A stretch of DNA of 64,000 bases from Myripristis murdjan (Eukaryota > Chordata > Actinopteri > Holocentriformes > Holocentridae). The translations under genes and the position numbers were made by a program. The first letter of the stretch is position 1. Each line of letters starts with the position of its first letter. The notes under the pieces were generated by a model. That model worked only from the letters and a program-made list of their open reading frames with translations. It was not told the origin of the DNA and ran no database searches. The stretch covers positions 13,467,485 through 13,531,484 of the forward strand of contig NC_043996.1 of the NCBI RefSeq assembly GCF_902150065.1, given 5' to 3'. Below, piece after piece: positions 1-18,114 of the stretch.

Positions 1-3000
1 GAGTCCAGTCCCAGCAGCGTGCCCAGGTACGACTGCTCTCTGGGGTCGAGCATCTGGTCCGGCCTCACAGGGTGGACGATGTTGGCGGGCTGGGGGGTGA
101 GGGTGTACTTCTCCAGGAAGGCTAAGTCCGTCGCCGCCTGGTAGCTGGGGGTCTGCTGCTGTCCTTGGCCCTGCATGGACAGAACGCTGTGGGATTGGGA
201 GGAAAGGGGTGTAGCGCTCAAGTCGCCTTGCCCCTCTGGGACTCCCGCCATCTGCACAGGCACTAAAGTGACGGGCACGCAGACACTCGCAGGAGCCGGG
301 CCGCTCTGGAGAGCCGACTTAGGCTCGGCACGGTACACCTTTGAGGTTTCCTCATAAGGGAGAGAAACTATCTTGTCCTCACTGAGCGTCCCGAGAGGCT
401 GCTCGCTGAACTTGGTGCTGTGCACGTGGTCTATGTGGTACTTGAGTTTGTCTTTCCTTTTAAAGGTGGCGCTGCAGTGAGGGCAGTTGAAGGGACGGGC
501 GTCAGAATGAATCACCATGTGCTTTGTCAGGGTCTTCTTGATGCGGAAAGTCTGGTGGCACTCAGGACATCTGTAGGGTTTCTCACCTTTCATATGAAAA
601 GAAGCACATCAGTGTGAAGACATAAAGATTAAAAAACCTGCACAATATAACACACAACAAATATGACACATACACATGACATAAGGACCTGTACTTTTAA
701 CTGTACTGCAACAATACTCACTGAATCACAGGAGTCTCCTTGATAAGGTAACAATACTACAGGGTTATGTTATGGCCATCACTTCTAAATGTTTCTGCCA
801 GATTGGAATGTCACATGGCACAAAAAACTGTGCGGATCCACAAGTGACCATCGCTGCAGCAAAGACACCAGCTAAATATTATATTTTACTGGAATCCAGA
901 TTGAGGCACTGTGAGACTTGTAGATGTCTTATCACCAGGGCAGTTGCTAGGAATTCTGGGCCCCTGAACGAATATCAGTGTGGGCCCCTCTACCCCATTC
1001 AATAGGCCCGTTTCCACCGCCGGAACTTCGGGGTAATTTTACGGGGCCGTGGCCGTTGTCGCGTGTCTCCACCGCCGGAACCACCCCGAAGGAGAGAGTT
1101 CAGGAACCTTTACAGGGGCTAAAAAACGGCCCTGCCTCGGGGTAGGGACTCTGGGCGGCCCCGAAAAAACTCCTGCGTTTACTCACGGCGCGATGTGGTG
1201 TCAACAGAAAGCAGGCGTCCCTAGCAACACGGCCAACACTACCAAGCTAACGCTAACGTGCTAACTAACGCTAAAAACACACTTTTTAGCCGGCATTTTA
1301 GGGGCGCTAACGTTAGCTTTAGCGGACGTTAGCTAACACTAACAACAGGCTTTTTTAACAACACGCATTTTGATGCCCCGGTCATGGTCGCGCAACTGCC
1401 CGGTAACTTTACAGGAACCTTCCTCCTCGGCCCTCTCAGTGGAGACACGGCAGGTGAGAGGGCTGAGAGAGAGGACGTTCCTGTAGCAGCCCCTGCCCCC
1501 CAAATACTACCAGGGACATTCTGGTGGAAACGGGCCTATTGACACTTTTTTAACTGTGTGTGGGCCCTACTGGGCCGTGGGCCCTACACAGTCTTGTACC
1601 TTTGACTTTTTTCAGTGAACCTGAACCTGAATTACTTCAAGGTAGTTCTTATTGGTTTGTAATGATAATGCACCTGGGACAGTTTCATGCCCATCCAAGT
1701 TTTGGGAGATGCTCAGACAACCTGTCACAGAACATTGCAATTAGGGAAAATGAATGGGATTTTTACTTCTGGAACCAAGGCCACACAAATAAGCACTATA
1801 AACTGATATGGGGGAAAATAACAATAGCTTCCTAAAACATCTACCTTTACTTTTCTTACTTTTCTTTTCTCAAGCAAAATACAATTTCATGCAAACAAGT
1901 CCACAGACTTTGCTTGAGACACTACGATCTTACCAGAGTGTGTCCTGAAGTGCATTTCCAGACTGGACTTTCCTTTGAATTCTTTCTTGCAAACCTCACA
2001 CTGATGCACAGCAGTTTTATATCTGTCAAACAGGTAGCAGATACAGAAAGGAAACATTTACATACAAGGCCTGCTAAGTAATCTAGGTAATCAGCTTTTT
2101 GTTTGTTTAGCTCTTAGGTTGTACGAACCTTCCCCGAGGTCAGCTGAGGAAAAGAAAAGTAAATGTGTTCTCTCAGTTTAGGAACTCTGCCCTCAGATGC
2201 CCTCAGATTATGAATCCATGCCAATGGATTTGCCCGGGGGCATGGATTATGAATCCAAAGATTGTAACACGAGAGTACAGTTTTTTTTCTAAACTGACCT
2301 CAGGGGGGCTCCATAGTCCAGAGATCTTCAGTATCACTGTACCTTTATATATCAGCAGAAGGTTTTTGAAGGGTATGTTACAAGATGCAGAATTTTAGAA
2401 AAAAGTGAGTAACCCTGTGATTCATGTGACAACATACTTCTGCCAGACTTTCTCTCCCAGGTGAACACTTTTGTAGTGGACAGTCAGGTGATCATGGCGT
2501 CTGAAGCACTTCCCACATTCTTCACACTGGTGAGCTTTCTCCCCTGTGAACACACAACATCAGTAACAAAGTACAGTTACTTGAGTACTGTACTTCAATA
2601 CATGTCTCAAGTATTTGGCCTACTTTTACTCTACTACATTTCAAAGACAAGACTCCACCACATTTCTATGAAGGTTGCTGTTACTTTTAAGCATAGCTTT
2701 GAAGACAGCTGTTGAATTTTTTCTTCTCTAAAATGTCACTGGCCACATGCTGTGTTCCTCACAGGAGAAAAAACAATCACAGTACCTGATCTCAACTGGG
2801 TTAAAGTACAGTGGTGGAAAAAAATTTTTGGACACCCCATGCATTTGTGAAATATTGCATTAACAAATCCCTCTTAGGTCTTCAAGTGCAATTTCTTTTA
2901 GTACAGTCACAGCCAAAATACTAAACAAATCCTAAAAAAGCCATTAAAAACTTAAAATTGATTGGTTCCATAAAAATACATAAGAAATTTTGAGTACTGG

Positions 3001-6000
3001 GTCATTTTGGTACCAGTGATGAAGGTCGTTCTTTTTTATTAAAAGACACAATTTTTGTTGCCAAGCTTCGTGTCTATATAAAGCCAGCACATTTGAAAGT
3101 TCTTCAGACACAAAAATGGCTAAAACAAGGAACCTAACGCAGGAAACACACCTGAAGATAAAGATTAAACTGTCAAGAATTTAGTTTTGTTGGTTTTTCT
3201 TGTAAACAATAAACAAAAAAATATCATTTGTATTTGTTTGTATCTGTCTAATGCAGCCACACGTTTTGAAATACCTACAAAAAAGATTTTTCCACAAATA
3301 TTTCATGATAATATTTGAGATTGTGAGATTGCGTAAAATTTTAAGGCTGTCCGAAAACTTTTTTCCACCACTGCATGATCAAAACGGAAATACATCGCCA
3401 GCTCCTGTGAAGCAAGTCCAAGCACAACATCTGCTTTCAAAATAAAGCGCATCCATTCCGTTTTGTTATCAAAGCGCTATCGACTAACCCGGCAGTGAGA
3501 AGTACTTTTGTGTAGCAAAGTGTTTCATCAAGCAAGTCACTGCATTCGTTAGGTGGTTTCAGCGAGTCACGAGGTTCTGTAAATGCATCATGAAAACAAT
3601 ATAGCAATGTGTAGATATTAAGAAGAGAAGGCACTTTTGAATACTTTATTATTCTTACAGGCAAGTAGTCCAGTGCTTTAACTCAAGTAAAAAACTGACT
3701 GAGCTACTTTCACTTGTAGTTTAGTAATATTTGACCAGGAATATTTCAACTTTGACTCAAGTAATGGGGTTGTGTGCTTTGTCCAGCACAGGTCAAAGTA
3801 AATAGTGAACTGAGCAGTGAGAGGACAGTGAATGCATCATGATAACTGTGAAAAAAACATGAACCTACACATTGCTACTGTAATAGTACTTGTTATAATG
3901 TAATAGTACTTGTGATACTGTACTACCCACTGTGCTAGTTATGTTTATTTGATTTGATAAAAACTAAAAATATTTCACCAAAAAAAAATTCAGATGGCAA
4001 AAGAGAAACATGTAAACAACAGTAACCACACCTGAGTGTATTTTCTGATGTTTCGTCAGGTGATCGTGGCGAATGAAGGTTTTCCCACATTCATCGCACT
4101 CGTAGCGCTTGTCATCGTGGTGGACTCTGAGATGAAGCCTGCTCAAGTGACAGATCACAGAATTTATGCACAACTAATCACAATGCTTAGCAGCATCACC
4201 ACCCCTCACATGGCATTTATGATATTTCCACAGTCCCTAACGTCAGGAAGTATGCCCAGCAGATACACACCCACCTATAGGAGCTGCCGTGGCGAAAACT
4301 CTGGCCACAGATACTACAGAGGTGAGGCTTTTCCCCGCTATGGATCCGCAAGTGCTCTCTTAAAGTTGTCCTACAAAGAGAAAAACACAGGCTTTATATC
4401 TGCTGTTTGTCCTGAGGCTTTATTTAGATTTTGCCAATAATACAGCATAGGAATAAATGGGATTATTCACAGCTCACCATGTCACAGTTTAGTTTGAGCT
4501 GCAGCTGAATGGAAATATAAAGTTAAGGTGCACTGGAGTGATGTGGTAAATTTTAGGACAGAGGGGAAAAACACTACCTTTCCCTTACAGACTTTCCACA
4601 AACAAAACAGGTCCATTTTCTTTTGCCCCCATGCGTACATTCAATATGCCTCTTCCTGTTGCCCGTGTCATTGAACTGTCGCCCGCAGATCTCACAGGGG
4701 AACGGACCTGAAAGCAAGACCGGGTCAAAGTGTTTAAACTCACCTTTTGGTCCTATTCATTATTTACAAGGTTGTTGATTACTGTAATGTAGTAACAAAG
4801 ATTCACTTTTATAGCTGTGCCATTATTTTTGCCATTTAATATAAATTGAAGAAAGAGAAAATGCTCTCTGAGCAAAAGGACTTATTTTCAATGTCCGCTT
4901 CTCACCTAAATGGTACTTTTCTTGGTGCTTCAGCCGGGCAAACCTGGACTTGAAGTATTCATCACAGAAGGTGCATTTGAAGGGCCGGTCCTGTGTGTGG
5001 AGGATCATGTGCTCCTCCAGGTGAGGCCTGCGGGTGAAAGTCTTCAGACAAATCTGTTGAGACGTAGAGGGCAACATATTACTGTGCTGAGCAGATCTGA
5101 GGTCTTTTTTTTTTTTTTTAACTAAATTATGCACTGTAACTGTAATGTACAATTGATTTTTTTCTTGCTGCATAGCAACTAAACAAATACTATTCTGATT
5201 TGATTCTTACAGCACATTTCCAGCCTTCACTCTTCCTCTTCCTCAAGCTAAGGAAGTCTTCGATGTGGTCTGGATGGAACCTACGAAAACAGCAAAGATA
5301 CATGATGATGCAACTTGGCTGAAAGCAGTCGAACAGGGCCTTCACACTGACATCACCAGTCTCGAGGCAGCCAAGTCCGGTACCATCATAAAGGTCCAGG
5401 GGAGGACTAGCTGTAGTTGAATGTAGGTAAATTCAGGAATATTACGGGGCGGCACAGAAGTGAATAGTCTGACAGGGGAAAGTTATTTCCAAATTGAAAT
5501 TACAGCAATGTGACACAGGAAAGTGATTACAGACTGATATTAACTGAAGACTCAGTGATGAAATTATCGGTCATCAGTCAAAGCTTGCACAGAAATTAAT
5601 CATGACTATTGTATATTATGTGTTTTCAGCCGCTGATGCCCCAGAGGAGCTCCACTATGGCCGCCAGTGGATGTGTTCTGTCACCTGTGACTATTCTGGC
5701 ATAGCGGTGGTTGTAGGACAGAGGTAGACTTATTGCCCAAATCAAAATGATTACACAGCACACTGTATAATCCACAATGTACACTGTGAAAATGAATCTT
5801 CCCTCACCTCCTGATATGTCTCGCCAGGGTTTTCTTGCTGGCATGGAGTTTGTTACAGAAGGGGCACTTGTGCTCTTTTTTCTGAAATGGAGCATCGCCG
5901 GTGTGCTTCTTTTTGTGCACAGTCAAGTTGGACTTGGTGGAGTAGCGCTGAAGACATATGTCGCACTGGAAGGGTTTCTCTCCCGTGTGCACCCTGGTGT

Positions 6001-7564
6001 GACTCTCATACTTCCCTGAAAAATGAAAGGAAGAGTCATTTAAAGGTGCTCTGTGTACCATTTTATAATCAATAAATCATTGCCGCATTAGTTTGGAGAC
6101 ATCAGCACAATTACTGTAAAACAACATGGCTCACAAGGGTCCCATGTGGATTGCCAAAAATACAGTCTAAAAGTAAATCTAATAATACCACAGTGCAACA
6201 AAAACTTTTATTGACATTGCTACTACAAATAAGGCAACTATAAGAACTAATGAAGGCAGTAATGATCATCTAAACACAACAATGTTTTCCCCACCTGCAC
6301 GATCAAAGGTTTTGTCACATTTGGGGCACTTGAGAGTCTTCTTGCTGGAGGTTTGGATGATGACGGGAGCGAGACCCTCAGGGTACACTGGAGCCTGACT
6401 GGAGCTTCCTGCTGCTGGCGCACGCACACCCGCCTCCTCAGCTGTCTGTCGCTGCGCCGTTTCTACGTCTGAACCCTGGTGACACGCGCTCTTGTCTGCC
6501 GCACAAACCAGACTGGCTTTCTGCTGGCCAGCCAACTCCTCCTCATTCACGTCCCTCTCCTCCTCTTCTTCCTCCTCCTCCTCCTCTTCCTCCTCCTTTT
6601 CCTCATCTTCCCCTTGAGCTGGTTTCGGTGTCTCTCTCACATCCAATCTGGGCTTTTTGTTTTCCACAACCACTTCTCCCTCTCCTTCTTCCTCTTCATC
6701 CTCTTGCTCTTTCGGCGACGAGGCCCTTTGGTTCTCCTCAAGGTTGCTGACAGAGTTCTCCGTATGATCCCTCTCATATTTGGTGGGTGTTCTCCTCCTG
6801 CGTGCCGATCTCCGTGTGGTGGCTGCCCTTTGACCCGTTATCTTCTCTTTTTCAGCGGAGTCGGCCTGCTGCGTGTCATTGTGACTCTTGGCCAAGTGGC
6901 TCTGCATTGACTTTTTGCTGCTAAACTTGCGGCTGCACACGGAGCACTGAACACCAACTGGGCTTTGGACGTTTGTATCATCTGCTGGTGGTTCGCTGGA
7001 GGTCGATTCCACCTCGGGAGCCCCACTTGTCTCAGCCTGGGCCTGGCTCACCGTTACTGGCTGGACGCCCTCCTCTTCACACAGCAGCTTCAGCACATCC
7101 ATCATGTCAAGGAAGCGGGCCGCTTCAGTTAGAGCCGGCAGCTCCATCTCTGCAACAACGCACTCGGATGTGTACAGGAGTCTGAGCAGGTGCTGGAAAA
7201 CAGAGTCCTCTACATGGTCCAGCGTCACGTGTCCCGTTGTTGGGTTCTTAGACAGCTCAGCGTGGAAGTAGCTGCTCCCGTGGGCCAACACCACCTTGTG
7301 GGCGCTGTACACCTTCCCGCCGACAGACACGGACACGTCGCAGAATCTCTGCCGGGTCCTGTCCTCATTCAGGAACTTGAGGAGGTTGTGGCTGTGCTGC
7401 GACATGGTGAGGCGCCTGCTTTGAGAAGCTGATTCTGGGACAGTCTCAGAGTTTGGTGGGGTGCTAGAGGCCGACACTGTGCCCGTCTCTGCAGCACTCT
7501 CTCTGCCGGCACCGGCCCGCCTGCTCCGCTTGGGAGCCTGAGGATGGTTGGCCTTTCTTTTCAT
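1..7564 (-). CDS. zbtb41: Zbtb41: BTB-domain, 14-zinc-finger nuclear protein (3' end off the window)
   Basis: Coding exons, in transcript order: 6295-7564, 5808-6015, 5211-5280, 4906-5053, 4578-4707, 4275-4370, 4032-4138, 2438-2543, 1934-2022 and 1-586, all with GT-AG borders and matching phases. The start is the ATG at 7564 (MKRKANHPQ), 32 nt inside the exon after a clear acceptor. The first exon holds a BTB/POZ domain (about residues 45-150, with the motif [17 protein letters not shown]), one C2H2 finger and a long Glu-rich acidic stretch. Thirteen further C2H2 fingers follow, spread one or two per exon, for 14 in total. The order and sequence (for example [37 protein letters not shown]) match vertebrate ZBTB41 as I know it. 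The last readable residues ([13 protein letters not shown]) fall near the human C-terminus, so about a dozen residues are missing. The likely role is a sequence-specific DNA-binding regulator; its targets are unknown. It is transcribed away from crb1. Confidence 0.93.
587..1933 (-). other. Last intron of zbtb41
   Basis: The intron lies between coding exons 9 and 10. About 540 bp of it is the TIR-bounded element at 1000-1541. The rest is AT-rich with no exon-like or RNA-like signal that I could see. Confidence 0.8.
1000..1541. mobile_element. Non-autonomous DNA transposon (MITE) with 19-bp terminal inverted repeats
   Basis: The left end reads CAATAGGCCCGTTTCCACC (1000-1018) and the right end is its exact reverse complement (1523-1541). 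The element is GC-rich against an AT-rich intron, and TCCACCGCCGGAAC occurs twice near the left end (about 1013 and 1066). No transposase reading frame is present. If the outer CAATA/TATTG belongs to the duplicated target, the TSD is TA or a short AT-rich word; I cannot resolve this. The family is uncertain, with Harbinger-type or another TA/TNA-targeting superfamily possible. Confidence 0.75.
2568..3798. mobile_element. Degraded fish MITE of the CAGTGGTGGAAAGTAAC type, split by a later insertion
   Basis: The left part (about 2568-2650) carries the words ACTTGAGTACTGTACTT and TTTACTCTACTACATTTC, which recur in a very common fish non-autonomous element. The right part (about 3675-3798) carries ACTCAAGTAA motifs and ends in GTCCAGCAC, a decayed form of the expected GTCCACCACTG end. 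The Tc1-like remnant at 2809-3373 sits inside it. It lies in the zbtb41 intron between the exons at 2438-2543 and 4032-4138. Boundaries are approximate. Confidence 0.55.
2809..3373 (+). mobile_element. Internally deleted Tc1/mariner-like element nested in an older MITE
   Basis: The ends are CAGTGGTGGAAAAAAATTTT (2809-2828) and its imperfect complement AACTTTTTTCCACCACTG (ending 3373). The subterminal GGACACC and GGCTGTCCG also pair imperfectly. TA precedes the left end (2807-2808), as expected for Tc1/mariner; the right flank is CA, probably a decayed TA. At 3116 an ATG opens a short frame beginning [20 protein letters not shown], which resembles the first residues of a Tc1 transposase and stops after about 22 codons. 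The rest of the transposase is gone, so this is a non-autonomous derivative. Confidence 0.7.
5281..5807 (-). other. zbtb41 intron, nothing recognisable
   Basis: This is the intron between exons 5808-6015 and 5211-5280. I saw no repeat, exon-like or RNA-like signal. Confidence 0.6.
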
Positions 7565-7596
7565 TGCTCTGTCTGACGAGCTAACATGAACCAGTC
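7565..7596 (-). other. zbtb41: zbtb41 5' UTR part of the first coding exon
   Basis: The acceptor reads (minus strand) ...TGGTTTCCAG followed by GACTGG, placing the exon edge at 7596, 32 nt upstream of the ATG. At least one upstream non-coding exon must therefore exist. Confidence 0.65.
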
Positions 7597-8199
7597 CTGG
7601 AAACCACAGGGATACAACAAATAAGCAGAAAAATAAACAAATGAAGCACAAAATGATCATGCATGGGTCTCAGCGAGTGCTAGAGTTCACTTTTGATCAT
7701 CTGAACACTTTTTTTTTATATAACATTTAATATCTTTAACCTAGCTAAATGGTTACAGATGTCAACACACCAGTTTTTACCTTCCTAGTATTGATAAAAT
7801 CATCTATAATCAAAAATGAAAGATTACCAAAAGCATGAGAAGATGCACGACCAGATGTGCGAGTAACGTCATGGGCTACTACTGAGATGTGTTTTACATT
7901 TCACTCAGGACAAGACTTGGCATGAAAAACAACAACACGGCAGCCATTGTAAACATGTGCGAGATTACGTCCCAACGCGATGTATGTACGAACACATGCA
8001 ATTATGTTAGCTAACGACCATATGACTATCTTGAATCCTGCAATCGCCCATAAACGTTGTAGGTCTATTTGCAAATTCGCTCTCCACCTCAAGGACCCCC
8101 ATGTTATGGGTTTGGACGGGCCCCCCTCAGAGGAGAGCGTTGACAAACGACCCTTATTGCTACCCGGGAAGTTACCGTGTGACTCCACTGCGTATACCT

Positions 8200-8480
8200 T
8201 ACCTAAGGAGTACAAGTAGCGTCTACAGGGCTATCCACCGGCATACATCATCGGATATAAACGACGGAGGAATAATAATTTCCTGAATATCTATAAGCGC
8301 CCCACCTTCCTTTTCTCCCAGAAATGTCGTAGCTACACCGTAACAAACCGCTCGCCCATTGGCCGTTTCCGCTTTTGTCTCCCAAACGCCCCGTGCGGAC
8401 GTGTTAACAGAGCGAAAAATAACAACAACAATCATGAAAAGTGGCACACTGAAAATTAAAATTATTTTCTATCCACTTGA
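8200..8480 (-). promoter_or_regulatory. zbtb41: Probable zbtb41 promoter and first non-coding exon
   Basis: This patch is richer in CpG than its surroundings. An inverted CCAAT box (ATTGG on the plus strand at 8358-8362) lies in a GC-rich setting. A candidate splice donor on the minus strand (CTTAG followed by GTAAGG, edge at 8203) could end a non-coding first exon joining to 7596. No TATA box is evident. Exact start sites are inferred. Confidence 0.4.
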
Positions 8481-9318
8481 CGCGATCATTTAGTTGTAAA
8501 TGCACTGGACCAGGTACCAAAAAAAAAAAAAAAAGTCGTCCATGAATAAAGGAGAAGAATGTGTTGACCTGTATCACAAGCTTCACTCTGCAGAACGAAA
8601 GGTGTTATGGGTAATGTAGTCTGGATGAAATTGGTGCGTATTCTTTGCCGGGGTTGTTTATGTTTGGTGCTGGGACCATCAGGGGTCCTAGGGGCCACTC
8701 AGTTGAAGGGACAGAGTGTGTAGTTACGGCCACAGTGATCATGTACCTCCCGGCCTACAAATACATACAAATACAATCTTTATCGTGTCTCAGCTTGGAC
8801 TCCCTGATGTTGAAAATTCTGGAAACCCACAATAGACAATGAAATTTTGTGTATACATGTATATTGGTTTTAGATTTCAGTGACAAACACATACAGCAGC
8901 CTACTTTAAAGAAATGGCAAAGATTAGTCTTATTTTGTTTTCTTTCTTTCATTTTGTCTTTTATACTTTTGATATGGCCCTAAATTTGGAGCCATACTTT
9001 TGCACATTAACCTCTGTTGTACAAGCTGGTCCTGAGCAACTGCAAAACAAGTGAGGAAGTGTCGCAGAGTATTAGTACTGCAGGTGCTATGCTCCTACAG
9101 GACCTCTGAGAAATAATTTGTGCTGACGTCTGCGATGGTTCAGTAACAGAGACACTTCCCAGATTAGAGCTACTGGACACAGTTTCCTCTTATGCACCGG
9201 AGCTCGGTCCAGCCAAAATAGTATGCAATTACGCTCCCTTAATTGCATAGTTGGTAATAGTGAGCCCTTCCACCACAAAGACAACTGACTTTTACCAGTA
9301 CAAGTAGACCAGACTGGA

Positions 9319-9365
<47 letters not shown>

Positions 9366-9540
9366 TTGTAAATTATTCACAATCCGCTGCATCAAAATTG
9401 CCAGATTGTTCCATCAGGTGTATCTCTGCTGTCACTTACATAAGTCTGTGTGGGAACTCTGTCTGGGAAGATGTTTGCAGTGGCTCAAATTAGCCTTCTG
9501 ACCCCTCCCATTGCCAACACTCAGTTTGTAAGACACTGTA
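8481..9540. other. Intergenic spacer between divergent zbtb41 and crb1
   Basis: It holds a poly-A run at 8520-8534 and a (TG)n microsatellite at about 9319-9362. I looked for EGF-like cysteine patterns that could be extra N-terminal Crumbs exons on the plus strand and found none. Confidence 0.6.
9319..9362 (+). repeat. (TG)n microsatellite
   Basis: About 22 uninterrupted TG dinucleotides, roughly 360 bp upstream of the crb1 start codon. Confidence 0.95.
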
Positions 9541-9725
9541 AGTGCATTAGCTTAATCCCTTCGATCTGGCCTGAAGCGATCCAAGCACTGCACTAAACAG
9601 TGAACACATGCATGGAGGAGCAGTGCCGAAGATGGAATTGTACACACAAGTACTCTTCGCTGTTCTGTGAGCTGAGATGAAGACAGACTCAGATATCTGT
9701 TAATTAGGAGGACCTTTAAAGGACA
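9541..9725 (+). promoter_or_regulatory. crb1: Upstream region of crb1 with a CRX/OTX-like site
   Basis: TAATCC, the core of the CRX/OTX homeobox site, lies at 9553-9558, and GATTAG overlaps the start codon (9728-9733). No TATA box stands out. CRX sites are typical of photoreceptor promoters, which would fit a photoreceptor Crumbs isoform, but such short motifs are common by chance. Confidence 0.3.
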
Positions 9726-16119
<6,394 letters not shown>

Positions 16120-17270
16120 CCTCATGATCGTGGGCTGCAAAGATAAAAGTGGACTGTTGGCGTAACAGGAGGCCAGAGGCAGCTTAAAGCAACTTGAGGT
16201 GACTTTAAATGTTGGTGGTTCCAAATGGGAGTGAGCGGTAACTGCTTGAATAATTTAAACATCAATACCCATAAATCATACAACATGATTTCAGTAAACT
16301 GCACACAGCACATTCATGTTCACAAGCCTGACAATGACTTTACAGTACAGGGATGAAACAATTTGTCACTTCTGGTGAACCCATAAGTCTACATACTCAA
16401 CATCCAAATTTTATATGGGTGAATCTCCAGGGTCTCAATTGATGGGGGTAGGACACTCTTTTCTGTTGCAGCCCCACTTTATGGTTTAGGATGATAAGAC
16501 AATCGTATTTTTACATTAAAATCTTGACCAGTGCAACTTAAATTGGATCATCATCTCAACTACAAAGACAATGGTGACTTGCTCAGCAACCCAGGGTCTG
16601 TTGTGCATTCATCCACTGCCCCTCGCTAGTATAAAAGAAATGAAATACTATCATTAAATGTTTTAGTTAAGTGACACCCATGAAAATATGCCTACCAACC
16701 CCGGTTTTGTGGAGTGCTGAAAAGGACCGTAACTATCTCTGGAACTATTAAGATTGATCATACAATGATTTTGCGTGTCCAAAACAACAGAGATGGAAGA
16801 AACTTTAATGCAGTAAAAATGTATTAGATGCGATAAATGTGATTTTGTGTTAAACTACAATTAGTGTACTGACATGGTCAGAAATAGAAACCTAACCTTG
16901 TCTGTTGTGAACAGAATTACCTAACTAACATCACATGTTGCACAATGTTACTAACCCAGTATATCAATGTTATCTGGTTTTCATACTGAAAGCCACGTTA
17001 GAGTTGTCCTTGTGCCTTAAAATCTCCTTTTTACCTGGAGCACTGTTTTCTAATCCAGCGTACGTTTTGTAATGTAACTGTTCAGGGACACGTTTGCATT
17101 CAGTTATGTTCTGCTGGAGATTGATAAATAAATGTATTTATTTAGAAAACCATGTGTATTTAGAAACTGTGTATATGTATCCGAACAGGAACTCACAAAA
17201 GGTTATTCTGGATGCAGCGCATACAGTACCTGATCTGTGAGATGATGTAAAATAAACTTTTTGAATGTTT
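16120..17270 (+). other. crb1: crb1 3' UTR
   Basis: It runs from the stop at 16117-16119 to the AATAAA motifs near 17126 (tandem ATAAATAAATG) and 17251. I searched it for a reading frame ending in the canonical Crumbs ERLI tail and saw none. Confidence 0.55.
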
Positions 17271-17291
17271 GCAAAACTGAGTGATTTTATT
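17251..17291. terminator. Facing poly(A) signals of crb1 and senp5
   Basis: AATAAA on the plus strand at 17251-17256 fits crb1, and AATAAA on the minus strand (plus-strand TTTATT at 17286-17291) fits senp5. The convergent transcripts probably end within, or overlap by, a few tens of bases. Only the signals are seen; the cleavage sites are inferred. Confidence 0.5.
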
Positions 17292-18114
17292 CCATTCTCT
17301 TATACATATGGGAACAAACAAACAAACAAACAAACAAAAAACAACAATACAAATAGTAACAGTCATTTGGACATAGCCTTCCAACACCTCAACAACTGTC
17401 TTCTCCTCAAGGTGCCACTGTAAACAAAACACTTTTAACTTTAAATACATAAACAACTAGGATGCAAGTAACAGCAAATCTCAGGGATGACGACGTAAAA
17501 TTAAGACAAAATTTTTCCAAAAAAAGAAAAAAGGTGATTCATGAGAATGCATAATTGTGTACTCATAATTCAACATCAACAAAAAAATACAGAGGATCAG
17601 TGAAATGGACCTTGAGGGATTTCGATGGCAAGACACAGCTTGTTCACAAAAGTTTAATCTGAGACATCAGTCAAAAACATGTGGTAGTGCATTACCGTCT
17701 TCAGAAAAAGTCAAAACTCCTGAGCCAAACCAACAGACATAATAATAATTTAAATATCTCATTATAATAGTGTTTTCCTTTCTTCACATGCCCTCTTACA
17801 TAATATGCATTGAATAAATACAACAACCCAGTAATGACCTCAGTTAGTTTTTTGTCAGCTTTACAGACGGCACACTCGAAACAGTAATCACACTTCTTGA
17901 TTGGGTTCAGCCAAACTAAAACACACATCTACACTCACAGTACTGTAATGTGCTTGACATGTGGCACAGGACCACCTGTCTTTGTGACGCAGAGCAGAAA
18001 TGCAGTTCAACACAGACAAGTTTAAAGTGATGATTTCAGCAGCATTTACTGGTATCACAGAACAAAATCAGTGAGGGCTAAACGCTGATTTGCCCTGATG
18101 AATAATAGTCAGTC
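17286..18114 (-). other. senp5: senp5 3' UTR
   Basis: Between the senp5 stop codon (18115-18117) and the AATAAA at 17286-17291. AT-rich, with an AAAC tandem tract at about 17316-17337; no other feature. Confidence 0.55.
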
